Source: Candidatus Kouleothrix ribensis
GTDB taxonomy: Bacteria; Chloroflexota; Chloroflexia; Chloroflexales; Roseiflexaceae
DNA length: 64,000 nt
Assembly (NCBI GenBank): GCA_016722075.1
Contig: JADKGW010000001.1
Span: forward strand, 4,836,001 to 4,900,000
Direction of reading: 5' to 3'
The notes under the pieces were generated by a model. It had not been told where the DNA came from and made no database searches. It was given only the letters and a program-made list of their open reading frames with translations. The translations under genes were made by a program, and so were the position numbers. Shown here piece after piece: positions 1 through 9,187 of this stretch (position 1 is its first letter; the number at the start of each line of letters is the position of its first letter).

Positions 1-1
1 T

Positions 2-2116
2 ATCCTGGGCCTGGCCAACCTCTCGATCGTGGCCGAGGCGCTCAAGTATATCGAGCAGACCACTGGCCGCAAACTCGAGCTGGCCGATATACCGCTGGAA
101 GATCGCCAGACCTTCGAGAGCCTGGGGCGCGGCGAGACGACCAATGTGTTCCAGCTTGAGAGCGCGGGCATGACCCGCTACCTCATGCAGCTGCGCCCGA
201 CCCGCGTCGACGACCTGTACGCCATGGTCGCGCTGTACCGCCCCGGCCCGCTCGAGCAGATCCCGGTCTACATTCAAAATAAGAACAACCCCCAGAGCAT
301 CCGCTACCTGCACCCGATCCTCAAGCCCATCCTCGAAGACACCTACGGCGTGATCGTGTACCAAGAGCAGATCATGCAGCTGCTCCAGACGATCGCCGGC
401 TACACGCTCGGCGAAGCGTATATCGTGATCAAGGCGATCAGCAAGAAGAACAAAGAGCTGATGGGCGAGAACGAGATCCGCTTCAAAGACGGCTGCCTCA
501 AAAAAGGCATTAGCAAAGAGATCGCCGACCAGCTGTGGGAGCTGATCCTGCCGTTCGCCGGCTACTCGTTCAACCGCCCGCACGCCACGCTGTATGGCTT
601 GCTCTCGTACCAGACCGCCTGGCTCAAGACTAATCACCCGACCGAGTATATGGCTGCGGTGCTCTCGGCCGCTGCCGGCGAGATCGAAGAGGTGGCCAAG
701 AGCGTGGCCGAGTGCAGCCGGCTGGGCGTGGCGGTGCTGCGCGCCGATGTGAACCACAGCAGCGCGGGCTTCACGATCGAGCAGCTGCCCAGTGGCCAGC
801 TCAAAGACTACGCCAACCGCCTGGGTGTGCGCTTCGGCCTCTCGGCTATCCGCAATGTCGGTAGCGGCCCGGTGCAGGCGATCATCGATACGCGCGCGAA
901 GTCTGGCCCGTTCAAGAGCCTTGAAGATTTCTGCGACCGGGTCGACCGTGCGGCGCTGAACAAGCGCGTGCTCGAAAGCCTGGTCAAGTGCGGTGCGATG
1001 GATTCACTGCCCGGCACGCGCCACCAGCAGATCGCCATCCTCGACCAGGCGCTCTCGGCCGGGATCGAAGCCCAGCGCGCGCGCGAGGCCGGCCAGGCCA
1101 GCATGTTCGACCTGTTCGGCGGCGGGGCCTCCGGCGGCTCGGCGCTCCAGTCGATCCCGCTGCCAATCATGCGCGCCGAGCCGCAGCACGATAAAGAGAT
1201 GCTGGCCTGGGAGAAAGAGCTGCTGGGCATGTATGTGTCCGACCACCCGATCGCCAGGGCGCTCGAGGGCCTCGATATGGCCGGGATCACGCCGCTCAGC
1301 CAGCTCGGCGACGAGCTGGTGGGCAAGGTACACACCTTCGTCGGCATGATCCAGGGCGCCAAGCGGCTCGCAACCAAGAAGGGCGACAGCATGCTGGTGG
1401 CAACACTCGAAGACCTCGAGTCGTCGGTCGAGCTGGTCGCCTTCCCCAAGAGTTTCGAGAAGTATCGCGATCTGCTGCACGACGATGTGCTGCTACGCCT
1501 GACCGCCAAGGTCGACAAGCGTAACGAGAGCATCCAGCTGCTGCTCGAGAGCGCCGAGGTGCTCGAGCCGGCCGCCAGCCCGCCGGCCGCCGAGCTGCCG
1601 CCGCAGATCGACCTGGCAGGAACGGCCGAGCGATTCGCACCGCCGCCCGCCGATGCGTTACCCATGGTCGGGCCGGCCGACGACATCCCCCACCCGGCCG
1701 AGCTGGCCGCGCAACTAGCCGCCGCGCCGGCCCACGCGGCCAGCCCACTGCCCGAGCCGGCCGCCGACGCCTCGCCACTCAGCGTCATCCGCTCGCGCGT
1801 GAAGGTTGGCGCAAATGGCAATGGCAATGGCCACACAAACGGCAATGGCGGCAGCCAGCCGGCCCCACCGGCCAGCATACAGCAGCTGCGGCTGTTCCTG
1901 CCGCGCACCAGCGACCTCGACGCCGACGTTGTGCGCATGCACCGGGTCGAGCGCCTGCTGCGCCAGAGCGCCGGCGACGACAGTGTGATCCTGCACATCC
2001 CAAATGGTGCGACGACCGTGCTGCTGCAGCCGCGCCACAAAGTGCGCTGCACCGACGATTTGCTGGGCGCGCTGCGTGGCGAGCTTGGCGCCGCCGGCGT
2101 GGTGATCGAGCCGTAG
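2..2116 (+). CDS. dnaE: DNA polymerase III alpha subunit, 3' part of gene
   Basis: The gene is open from the left edge of the window (first full codon at position 2), so the PHP domain and first catalytic aspartates lie outside. The visible 704 residues include polymerase-core motifs of C-family polymerases: VFQLESAGM, ALYRPGPLEQIP, VIVYQEQIMQLLQ, and a FNRPHATLYG stretch that corresponds to the usual FNKSH motif. A helix-hairpin-helix region follows, then an OB-fold (about 1318-1560) with VHTFVGMIQGAKRL. Next comes an Ala/Pro-rich linker with an Asn-Gly run, and a small C-terminal domain (from about 1880) of the kind seen at the end of many bacterial DnaE proteins. The normally conserved ADxxRR stretch after the YQEQ motif reads AYIVIK here. 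The role is replicative DNA synthesis in the polymerase III holoenzyme. Confidence 0.95.
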   Translation: MLGLANLSIVAEALKYIEQTTGRKLELADIPLEDRQTFESLGRGETTNVFQLESAGMTRYLMQLRPTRVDDLYAMVALYRPGPLEQIPVYIQNKNNPQSIRYLHPILKPILEDTYGVIVYQEQIMQLLQTIAGYTLGEAYIVIKAISKKNKELMGENEIRFKDGCLKKGISKEIADQLWELILPFAGYSFNRPHATLYGLLSYQTAWLKTNHPTEYMAAVLSAAAGEIEEVAKSVAECSRLGVAVLRADVNHSSAGFTIEQLPSGQLKDYANRLGVRFGLSAIRNVGSGPVQAIIDTRAKSGPFKSLEDFCDRVDRAALNKRVLESLVKCGAMDSLPGTRHQQIAILDQALSAGIEAQRAREAGQASMFDLFGGGASGGSALQSIPLPIMRAEPQHDKEMLAWEKELLGMYVSDHPIARALEGLDMAGITPLSQLGDELVGKVHTFVGMIQGAKRLATKKGDSMLVATLEDLESSVELVAFPKSFEKYRDLLHDDVLLRLTAKVDKRNESIQLLLESAEVLEPAASPPAAELPPQIDLAGTAERFAPPPADALPMVGPADDIPHPAELAAQLAAAPAHAASPLPEPAADASPLSVIRSRVKVGANGNGNGHTNGNGGSQPAPPASIQQLRLFLPRTSDLDADVVRMHRVERLLRQSAGDDSVILHIPNGATTVLLQPRHKVRCTDDLLGALRGELGAAGVVIEP

Positions 2117-2126
2117 AGGGGCACGT

Positions 2127-2789
2127 ATGCCGCGCAGGCCTGAAGACTACGTGGTGATTGGGCTCGGTCGCTTTGGCTCGAGCCTGGCGCTCACGCTCAT
2201 GCAGCTTGGCCACTCGGTGCTGGCGATCGACGAGAATCGCGAGCTGGTGCAGGAATACTCCGATAACATCACCCAGACGATCGCGCTCGACGCGACCGAC
2301 GAAGACGCGCTGCGCTCGATCGGCGTCGAGGAGTTCGATACCGCCATCGTGGCGATCGGCGATCATTTCGAGAACAACGTGCTGATCACTGTGCTGCTGA
2401 AAGAGCTGGGCGTGCGCATGGTGATCTGCAAGGCGCTGAACCAGCGCCAGCGCTCGATCCTGCTGAAGATCGGCGCCGACCTGGTGGTGCTGCCCGAGCA
2501 CGAGGCCGGCGAGCGCCTGGCGCACCGGCTGCTGACGCCGCACCTGGGCGACCGGATCGAGCTCGAGCCGGGCCTGAGCGTGAGCGAGATCCGCTGCCCC
2601 GAGCTGCTGGCGGGGCACACGCTGGGCGGGCTAGACCTCGAGGGGCGCTTCGGCCTGAGCGTGCTGGCGATCAAGAGCAAGCAGACGCGTGCGTCGCCGC
2701 CCGAGAGCACCGTACTTGCCGACGGCGACGTGCTGGTGGTGCTGGGACCCGACGCAGCGCTGGCCAGGCTGCACGCGTGGCGCCCGTGA
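2127..2789 (+). CDS. ktrA: KtrA/TrkA-type potassium channel regulatory subunit
   Basis: This 220-residue cytosolic protein has an RCK_N Rossmann domain beginning at residue 8 with the dinucleotide-binding motif GLGRFGSS and an acidic residue (IDEN) at the end of the second strand. An RCK_C domain fills about residues 136-220. Such proteins form an octameric ring that gates a KtrB/TrkH potassium channel in response to nucleotides. The start has GAGGGGC just upstream. It overlaps the following ktrB gene by a few bases, so the two are translationally coupled. One RCK pair per chain fits KtrA rather than the tandem E. coli TrkA. Confidence 0.93.
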   Translation: MPRRPEDYVVIGLGRFGSSLALTLMQLGHSVLAIDENRELVQEYSDNITQTIALDATDEDALRSIGVEEFDTAIVAIGDHFENNVLITVLLKELGVRMVICKALNQRQRSILLKIGADLVVLPEHEAGERLAHRLLTPHLGDRIELEPGLSVSEIRCPELLAGHTLGGLDLEGRFGLSVLAIKSKQTRASPPESTVLADGDVLVVLGPDAALARLHAWRP

Positions 2790-4219
2790 GGCAGCGCCGC
2801 CCGCAGGCGCCCTCCGCCCACCAGCGCGAGTCCGCCAGGGCGCTAGGCCGCCGCGCGCGGGCAGCGCTGGCCGGCATGCAAGGCCGATCGCGCCGGCCAC
2901 GCCACTGGCAGCGCGCACTGCGCCTGGTGGGCGGCCTGGCCGCGCTGACCGGGGGCGGCACTGGCCTGCTGATGCTGCCGATCAGCGGCGCCGAGCGCAG
3001 CCTGCGCGCCGACGAGGCGCTGTTCACGGCCGTGTCGGCGCTCTCGACAACCGGGCTCTCGGTGATCACCCCAGGGCGCGACCTCTCGAGCATTGGCCAG
3101 GTCGTGCTACTGCTGCTGATGCAGATCGGCGGCATCGGCTTCATGGTCGGCGCGGTGACGATCTTTCGCCTGATCGGCCGCAGGATCACGCTCGAGGAGC
3201 GCCTGACCCTGCGCGACTCGCTTGGGCTGATCAGCACCGCGTCGCTGCTGAGGCTCACGCGCAGCGTGCTGATTGGGGTAGGCCTGATCGAGGCCGCCGG
3301 CGCGCTGCTGCTGTGGCTCAACTGGGCGCCGACCTACGGCGCCGGGCGCGCGCTGTTTCTGGCAGTCTTCCACGCGGTCTCGGCTTTCTGCAACGCCAGC
3401 TTCGACCTATTCAGCGGCACGCCCGACGCGCCGGCGGCCTTCCCGACCGACGCGCTGACACTGCTGACGCTCAGCACGCTGGTGATCCTGGGCAGCATCG
3501 GCATCCCCGTGCTGGCCGACATCGTGCGCTGGCCGTTTCGCCGCACGCTCTCGCTGCATACGCGCCTGACACTGGTGGTGGCCGGGGCGCTGCTCGCGCT
3601 CGGCACGGCCGGCCTGTTCATAGGCGAGAGCCAGCCAGGCGCGCTGTTTGCCGACCTGCCCTGGCCGCGCCGGATGCTGCTGGCCTACTTTCACTCGGCC
3701 ACCAGCCGCACCTCGGGGTTTGTGCTCGAGCCGCTCGACAGGATGGCGCCGGCGAATGTGCTGCTGCTCACCGCGCTGATGTTTATCGGCGGCTCGCCGG
3801 CCTCGATGGGCGGCGGGATCACCACCTCGACTTTCGCGGTGCTGGTGCTGGCGATGTGGAGCTATGTGCGCGGCCGCATGCTGGTGGTCGTCGATCGCCG
3901 GACACTCCCGACCGAGACGGTGCTCAAGGGCGCGGCGATCCTGATCGTCGCGCTGCTGCTGGTTGGAACGACGACCTGGCTGCTGCTGCTGACCCAGCCG
4001 GCGCGGCTCGACGAGGCGCTGTTCGAGGCGGTGTCGGCATTCTCGACATGTGGGTTCACGCTCGGGCTGACGCCGCGGCTCGATGTATTTGGGCGCCTGC
4101 TGATTGCATTCACTATGTTCTGGGGCCGGCTCGGCGCGCTGACGATCGTAGTCACCCTGGCACGACGCGAGGTGGCGCCGGCGGTGGCCTACCCCGAAGA
4201 GCAGATCTTGATCGGCTGA
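2786..4219 (+). CDS. ktrB: KtrB/TrkH-type potassium uptake transmembrane subunit
   Basis: This is a polytopic inner-membrane protein of about 477 residues. The four degenerate M1-P-M2 filter repeats of the Trk/Ktr/HKT superfamily are visible: ALSTTGLSVITP, AFCNASFDLFSG, TSRTSGFVLEP and AFSTCGFTLGLTP, each with the conserved filter glycine. The N-terminal 40 residues are Arg-rich and cytosolic. I chose GTG at 2786 because GTGA overlaps the ktrA stop, giving a typical 4-base coupling; an in-frame GTG at 2777 is an alternative. Together with KtrA it would form a K+ (possibly Na+-dependent) uptake system. Confidence 0.93.
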   Translation: MRQRRPQAPSAHQRESARALGRRARAALAGMQGRSRRPRHWQRALRLVGGLAALTGGGTGLLMLPISGAERSLRADEALFTAVSALSTTGLSVITPGRDLSSIGQVVLLLLMQIGGIGFMVGAVTIFRLIGRRITLEERLTLRDSLGLISTASLLRLTRSVLIGVGLIEAAGALLLWLNWAPTYGAGRALFLAVFHAVSAFCNASFDLFSGTPDAPAAFPTDALTLLTLSTLVILGSIGIPVLADIVRWPFRRTLSLHTRLTLVVAGALLALGTAGLFIGESQPGALFADLPWPRRMLLAYFHSATSRTSGFVLEPLDRMAPANVLLLTALMFIGGSPASMGGGITTSTFAVLVLAMWSYVRGRMLVVVDRRTLPTETVLKGAAILIVALLLVGTTTWLLLLTQPARLDEALFEAVSAFSTCGFTLGLTPRLDVFGRLLIAFTMFWGRLGALTIVVTLARREVAPAVAYPEEQILIG

Positions 4220-4336
4220 CCCGCCAGAATGACTTTCCCTGCCCAGAGCCGGCAGCCTGGCCAGCCGCGTGCCCTGCGATTGGAGTACATACACGCGAGC
4301 AATTGCCCAAAAACCGCACAACGCCGCCTTCGCACG

Positions 4337-4345
4337 TGATACAAT
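4337..4345 (+). promoter_or_regulatory. Extended -10 box before phoU
   Basis: TGATACAAT matches an extended -10 element (TGN followed by TACAAT), 48 bp before the phoU start. No good -35 hexamer is visible at the usual spacing. Confidence 0.4.
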
Positions 4346-4393
4346 AGCAGCTAGATCATCGAAAATGACGCCAGCGCCGAGAGGAGGCCAACA

Positions 4394-5053
4394 ATGCGAC
4401 CACGTGAACATTATGTTCAGCAACTTGAGGGGCTACATACCGAGCTACGGGCGCTGGGTCAGATGGTAATTGTATCGATCACCAGAGCCATCGCCGCACT
4501 GCGCCAGCAGGATGCCGATGCTGCCCGGCAGATCATCATTGAAGACGACCGAGTCGACCAGGCCCAGTACCGGCTCGAGGAGCATGCGCTGGTGGTAATG
4601 GCCACCCAGCAGCCCATGGCTCGCGATCTGCGCCAGCTCGTGGCGGCGATCGAGATCGCCAGTGAGCTCGAGCGCATCGGCGACTACGCCAAGGGCATCG
4701 CCAAGATCACCGTGCGCCACGCCGGCCAGCCGCTGGTCACGCCGCTCACCTATATCCCGCAGATGGCCGAGCAGGCGATCAATATGCTTGGCAGCGCGCT
4801 CGACGCGTATGTGAACGAGGACGCCGAGGCCGCGCGCAAGCTCAGCAATGCCGACGACAGCGTCGACGAGCTGGTGTCGCGCACGCGGGCCGACCTGATC
4901 GCCCTGATCCAGAGCGACCCCTCGACGACGGCGCGCGCGGTCGATCTGCTCTTCGTGACGCACAACCTCGAGCGGATCGCCGACCGCACGACCAATATCG
5001 CCGAGCGGGTGATCTTCATCGCCAGCGGCGACGTGGTCGATCTGAATCCTTAG
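4394..5053 (+). CDS. phoU: Phosphate signalling protein PhoU
   Basis: This 219-residue helical protein consists of two PhoU repeats (about 15-100 and 118-205). Each carries the metal-binding E/D-rich pattern: ELERIGDYAKGIAK in the first and NLERIADRTTNIAE in the second. PhoU represses the Pho regulon through the PstSCAB transporter and PhoR under phosphate sufficiency. A strong ribosome site (GAGAGGAGG) sits 7 bases before the ATG. No pst or phoBR genes are in the window, so it is a stand-alone copy here. Confidence 0.95.
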   Translation: MRPREHYVQQLEGLHTELRALGQMVIVSITRAIAALRQQDADAARQIIIEDDRVDQAQYRLEEHALVVMATQQPMARDLRQLVAAIEIASELERIGDYAKGIAKITVRHAGQPLVTPLTYIPQMAEQAINMLGSALDAYVNEDAEAARKLSNADDSVDELVSRTRADLIALIQSDPSTTARAVDLLFVTHNLERIADRTTNIAERVIFIASGDVVDLNP

Positions 5054-5112
5054 GCTGGGCTGCTTCCGGCAGGCGAGGCGGATGCCCTGCGCCGCACCCC
5101 AATGTTCGGGGC

Positions 5113-5293
5113 CTTCACGTGTAGGGTTTCGCCCAGCACACTGGGCTACGTGGATACCCCTCCCCCGTACCACCTCCCTTGACAGGGAGGTGGTTAAGAA
5201 TTTGGCATTCCAATGCGGCGGCTCTGCCGCCGCATTGGAATGCTCATAGGATACCCCCCGCTCCCAGCGTGGGGCAGGGGGGTGAGGGCCGAT
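5113..5293 (+). repeat. Dispersed ~180-bp element, copy 1
   Basis: This element matches 17623-17802 in inverted orientation over nearly its whole length. Shared parts include the CACGTGTA-like end, the CGCCCAG...GGGCTACG and GGATACCCC blocks, a central palindrome, and the end GGGTGAGGGCCGAT. The palindrome has perfect 18-bp arms (5205-5222 and 5226-5243) around a TCT loop. A second hairpin (5169-5179 with 5184-5194, 11-bp arms) is present in this copy only. Non-coding; it could be a MITE-like or REP-like element. Confidence 0.75.
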
Positions 5294-5341
5294 CGCATGA
5301 GAACGCGATCAATGAAAAACCCTATAGCTGAAAGAACGTTC

Positions 5342-5380
5342 GGGGCGGTGTGGCGGGCCATAGGCCTGCCACACCGCCCC
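5342..5380 (-). terminator. Hairpin downstream of ssb
   Basis: Perfect 13-bp arms at 5342-5354 and 5368-5380 lie 37 bp beyond the ssb stop. No uninterrupted T-run follows on the minus strand, so it may be an atypical terminator or an mRNA-stabilising hairpin. Confidence 0.5.
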
Positions 5381-5416
5381 GGTTCGCACAGCGACCATAC
5401 GGGTATGAGCGATGCG

Positions 5417-5968
5417 CTAGAACGGCAGATCCTCGTCACTATCGATCATCTGCGGCACATTGCGCGCGGCCGGGCGCGCGGCTGCGGCCGGGCGGCTGGC
5501 GCCAGCGCCGTTGGCTGGGCGCGGCGCAGCCGGCGCAGCCGGCGTGGGGGCTTGCGCGGCCCGCCGTGCCGGTGCCGGGGCATCTTCATCGGTCGGGGCC
5601 TCGTAGTCGCCACCGGCAGCCTGGCGATCCTGCCGGCTCGACAGAATGATCATGTCGCTGGCGATCACCTCAGTGCTGTAGCGATCCTGGCCGGTCTCTT
5701 TGTCTTGCCACTTGTTCGTGCGCAGCCGGCCCTCGACATACACGCGCGTGCCCTTGGTCAGGTACTGGTTGCAGATTTCGCCAAGCTTGTCCCACGCGAC
5801 GATCCGAAACCACTCGGTCTCTTCGTGCGCCGAGCCATCCGATGATTTCCACGATCGGCCCGATGCCACACGGAAGGTGGTGACGGCACTGCCCTGCGGC
5901 GTGTAGCGCATCTCCGGGTCCGCGCCGAGGTGCCCGGTCAGCATCACTTTGTTCAGGTCTTTCCCCAT
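5417..5968 (-). CDS. ssb: Single-stranded DNA-binding protein
   Basis: This 183-residue protein has an N-terminal OB-fold (1-110) with classic SSB signatures: LNKVMLTGHLGADPE, TEWFRIVAWDKLGE and YVEGRLRTNKW. A disordered Ala/Pro-rich linker follows. The C-terminus is the acidic tip DSDEDLPF, which recruits replication and repair partners. A consensus ribosome site (AGAGGAGG) lies upstream of the ATG. It acts as a homotetramer coating ssDNA during replication, recombination and repair. It is a single-gene unit here, not next to rpsF/rpsR. Confidence 0.96.
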   Translation of the reverse strand: MGKDLNKVMLTGHLGADPEMRYTPQGSAVTTFRVASGRSWKSSDGSAHEETEWFRIVAWDKLGEICNQYLTKGTRVYVEGRLRTNKWQDKETGQDRYSTEVIASDMIILSSRQDRQAAGGDYEAPTDEDAPAPARRAAQAPTPAAPAAPRPANGAGASRPAAAARPAARNVPQMIDSDEDLPF

Positions 5969-6208
5969 GGCTTGCCTCCTCTTATTCGGTTTACAAGGTC
6001 GTACCTACTCAGCCTGCATCGACATGGCCCGATACATACTGCCCGAGCGTTTAGCACGCTGCCTTTATGAAGCAGCCATCGCCGGTGATTGCCATCTTAG
6101 CATGTATGTTCAAGATCGTCAAGATGCTAACCAGCTATGCGATTCCTGCGGCCGTAGGTCGTTGATCGAATGACGCTAGAGATTCTGCACAGCAAAGAAG
6201 GATCGCCA

Positions 6209-7714
6209 ATGCTACTACGCACCATCAGTCGCGGCCTGCTCCTGTTCGCACTATTTGGCCTGGCGGCCTGCCAGGCCGGTACGCCGGCTGTAGCCCCTAC
6301 TGCGCTACCAGCCGCCGCCACCGCCGCACCCACACTCACTGCCGCACCCGATCCAACCGCCGCGCCCGCACCCACTGCTGCGCCCGATCCGACCAACCTG
6401 CCGGCGCCCACTAGCGCACCCGCAGCCGGTACGCTGCTGCCCGCGCCACTGTACTTCATCGGCGAAGGCGGCCAGATCTGGCGGATGGAGGCCGACGGTG
6501 CCAGCAAGCGCCAGATCACGTTCGAGGCCGCGCCGATTAACGATTTCGACATTGCACCGAACGATAATGCGCTGGCATACCTGATCGGCGAGGCCGACGG
6601 CCTGACGATCGTGCTGCTCGACGCAGGTGGGCGCACCGAGCTAATCAGCGGGCCGGTCGCCGCCCCAACCTTCTCGCCCGACGGCGCGCAGCTGCTGTTT
6701 CAGATCTATACCGCCAGCGCCGGCACACCAACCGGCGGCGAATCGGCCGAAACCACGGGCATCTTCGCGGCCGCACGTAGCGGTGGGCGCCCGAACTTGG
6801 TGCTTGCCAGCGACCCGATCGCCGACCCGAACAACCCGCCCGACGATGCGCGCCAGTATTACCCGGTCGGCTTCTCGCCCGATGGCACGCAGTTGCTCGT
6901 TGGCGGCTACTATCCGATCGGCGAGAGTGGCTTCGTGGCCATCCGCAGCATGGCCAACGGCGCACTGGTTGATATCGACCAGGGCTGCTGCGAGGTGGCC
7001 TGGAGCACCGATGGCTCGGCGGTGATCGTGGCCGGCGGCACGGTGGTTCAGGATGCCCAGCTGGGCCTGTGGTGCGCCGACCCACACACCGGCGCAAGCA
7101 CGCCACTGCTCGCGCCAACCGATACGGCCGGCTCGCCGCTGGTGACAGCCGCGCGCCAGCTGGCCGACGGCACGATCTACGCGTTTGTGGCGGTTACAAA
7201 GGAGCCGTCGATCGAGAATCTCGACAAGCTGGCGCCTCAGCGCGTACGGCCCGATGGTACGCTCGAGCCACTGGGCGATCGGAGCTACCTGCTGGCCGAT
7301 GCGCTCTGGGCCGATGATGCGCGCGGTGTGGTGATCGCCGAGGCGACCGTCGATCAGCGCTACGACAATGCCGCACTGGAATGGCTGCCGGCCGATGGCG
7401 GCGCGCCGGTATCGCTAGGCGCACGCGGCACGGCACTGCATTGGGGCCAGGCGGCAGCCCAACCCGCGGCCGATGCGTGTGCGCGCTTTGTGCCACTGGC
7501 CTGGCAGGCGCCCGGCACCCGTGTGGCCAGCCCGGCCGTCGCCGAGCTACAGCGCCGGCTGCTTGGGCTGGGCTACTCTGCCGTAGGCACGGCCGATGGC
7601 CTGTACGGCGACCAGACCCGCGCAGCAGTTCGGGCCTTCCAACAGGCCAGCGGCCTGCCCACCGGCGGCGATGTCGATTGCGCCACCTGGGCGGCGCTGC
7701 TAGGCGCCGGCTAG
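6209..7714 (+). CDS. Lipoprotein with beta-propeller and peptidoglycan-binding domain
   Basis: This is an exported protein of about 501 residues. The start at 6209 follows AAGAAGGA and leads directly into a lipoprotein signal peptide ending in the lipobox LAAC; an upstream in-frame ATG at 6170 would only add a hydrophilic tail. A Thr/Ala/Pro-rich linker (about 25-75) precedes TolB/PD40-like propeller repeats (APTFSPDGAQLLF, PVGFSPDGTQLLV). The last 60 residues form a PG_binding_1 domain (LQRRLLGLGYSAVG, DGLYGDQTRAAVRAFQ). It probably sits on the cell surface, bound to membrane lipid and wall. The molecular role is unknown. Confidence 0.8.
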   Translation: MLLRTISRGLLLFALFGLAACQAGTPAVAPTALPAAATAAPTLTAAPDPTAAPAPTAAPDPTNLPAPTSAPAAGTLLPAPLYFIGEGGQIWRMEADGASKRQITFEAAPINDFDIAPNDNALAYLIGEADGLTIVLLDAGGRTELISGPVAAPTFSPDGAQLLFQIYTASAGTPTGGESAETTGIFAAARSGGRPNLVLASDPIADPNNPPDDARQYYPVGFSPDGTQLLVGGYYPIGESGFVAIRSMANGALVDIDQGCCEVAWSTDGSAVIVAGGTVVQDAQLGLWCADPHTGASTPLLAPTDTAGSPLVTAARQLADGTIYAFVAVTKEPSIENLDKLAPQRVRPDGTLEPLGDRSYLLADALWADDARGVVIAEATVDQRYDNAALEWLPADGGAPVSLGARGTALHWGQAAAQPAADACARFVPLAWQAPGTRVASPAVAELQRRLLGLGYSAVGTADGLYGDQTRAAVRAFQQASGLPTGGDVDCATWAALLGAG

Positions 7715-7853
7715 GGCCGGCCTGATACCAAGCCGAATCTATACCAGCTTCGCGTGGTCGCTTATGTTTAGAACGTACACACGCGCGGTATGCCGCGTCG
7801 CCGCGCTTTTCGCCTGCGGCGGCGTGGCTGCCGGCATTTTTTGCATAGGTTGC

Positions 7854-8987
7854 TCACCCGCGCAGCACGCGTAGCGTTGCCTCGGCGCAACGCTCCCAGC
7901 TGAACTGGGCCGCGCGCGCCAGCCCGCGCGCGCGCAGCTCGGCCCGCAGCGCCGGCTCGCACGCCAGCCGCAGCAGCGCCGCTGTGATCGCCGCCGTGTC
8001 GGTCGGGTCGGCCAGGATGGCGGCGTCGCCGGCCACCTCGGGCAGGCTCGAGCTGTTGGCCGCAAGCACCGGCGCACCGCAGGCCATCGCCTCGAGCACC
8101 GGCATGCCGAAGCCCTCGTACAGCGACGGGAATGTGAACGCCAGCGCGCCGCTCAGCAGCGCCGGCACGTCGGCGTCGGGCACATAGCCGGTGAAGATCA
8201 CCCATTCGGCCACGCCCAGCTCGGCGGCGCGCCGCTCGATCGCCTCGGTCAGCCAGCCGCGCTTGCCTGCGATCACTAATTGCAGCGGGCCGCTTGCCGG
8301 CAGCCGATCAGGATCGCCGAGTCGCACGGCTCGGGCGAACGCCTCGATCAACCGCTCGAGATTCTTGCGCGGCTGCACTGTGCCAACATACAGGAAGTAG
8401 GGCCTGTCGATGCCGTAGCGCGCCTGGGTGGCCGCCAGCACGGCCGGGTCGTCGATCGGGTGGAAGCGCGCGGATAGCCCGTGGTGTATCACTGTGACCT
8501 TCTCAGGGCAAATGCCGGTGTAGCGCACCAGGTCGTCGCGCGTGGCGCCCGAGATCGCGATCACGTGGCTGGCGGCGCGTGCGCTCCACCAGGTCGAGAG
8601 CCACAGGTAGCGCCGCTGTAGCGGTGTGTGCGCGGCGGGGAAATGCAGGTAGCCCATGTCGTGGATCGTCACCACCGTGCGCGTGCGGCGCAGCGGCGCG
8701 CCCAGTGGCAGCACATGCGCCGGCACGAACAACACGTCGGGCGGGCGCAGCGCCAGCTCGGCCGAGAGCCGCACGTGCGTCCATAGCCGCGGGAATGGCA
8801 TCGCGCGCAGCATGAAGTTCGGCCCGAGCGGCGGCAGTGCGGCCGGCCGCGCGTTGCAGTATAGCGTGAAGCGGTCGCGCCGATCGAGCCGGGCCAGCGC
8901 CGCTAGCAGCTCGTAGGTATAGTGCTCGGTGCCGGTGCGCGCCGTCACGGCGATCCGGCTGGCATCAATTCCGATCTGCATGCGCAT
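7854..8987 (-). CDS. Glycosyltransferase family 4
   Basis: This 377-residue cytosolic GT-B fold enzyme has an N-terminal acceptor domain with GIDASRIAVTARTGTEHY (early Gly-rich loop). The C-terminal nucleotide-sugar domain carries the GT4 signatures YVGTVQPRKNLERLIEAF and the EX7E motif EGFGMPVLEAMACG. It resembles the mannosyl- or rhamnosyl-transferases of exopolysaccharide and lipid glycosylation. No polysaccharide cluster surrounds it, so donor and acceptor cannot be named. It is monocistronic as far as visible. Confidence 0.9.
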   Translation of the reverse strand: MRMQIGIDASRIAVTARTGTEHYTYELLAALARLDRRDRFTLYCNARPAALPPLGPNFMLRAMPFPRLWTHVRLSAELALRPPDVLFVPAHVLPLGAPLRRTRTVVTIHDMGYLHFPAAHTPLQRRYLWLSTWWSARAASHVIAISGATRDDLVRYTGICPEKVTVIHHGLSARFHPIDDPAVLAATQARYGIDRPYFLYVGTVQPRKNLERLIEAFARAVRLGDPDRLPASGPLQLVIAGKRGWLTEAIERRAAELGVAEWVIFTGYVPDADVPALLSGALAFTFPSLYEGFGMPVLEAMACGAPVLAANSSSLPEVAGDAAILADPTDTAAITAALLRLACEPALRAELRARGLARAAQFSWERCAEATLRVLRG

Positions 8988-9067
8988 GCCGGCCCTTCGG
9001 TACCCTGCCCGCCCACGCGGGCGCGCTTCGATTCTACAGCGATCTGCACAACAGTTGAGCTTTTACG

Positions 9068-9117
9068 CAATGACCGGGCTTACGCAGTCGGCGTTTTTTT
9101 GCCTGCGGCAGAGCGGT
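9068..9117 (+). repeat. Upstream motif repeat, copy A
   Basis: It contains ACGCAGTCGGCG, a T7 run, and GCCTGCGGCAGAG. Related copies lie at 20901-20932, 53774-53806 and 60132-60177. All four sit in the same relative orientation upstream of a gene, here the minus-strand glycosyltransferase that starts at 8987. Confidence 0.55.
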
Positions 9118-9187
9118 TTGTAGCGCCCTGGCTGCCTGCCTCTGCCGACTGCTATAGCGCATACGCACGCTGCGTCAACGCGGCCGG

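Larger units (their letters stand above)
5054..5416. other. Intergenic region with repeat element and ssb terminator
   Basis: No coding sequence is supported in this 363-bp stretch between convergent phoU and ssb. It is mostly filled by one copy of the ~180-bp inverted element (5113-5293) and by a long hairpin at 5342-5380. Confidence 0.6.

Noticed and set aside
2689..4347. 552-residue plus-strand frame over ktrB
   Set aside because: It is Arg/Ala-rich shadow coding in another frame of the KtrB gene with no domain similarity.
5213..5845. 210-residue plus-strand frame
   Set aside because: It runs through the intergenic hairpins and antisense to ssb; no homology.
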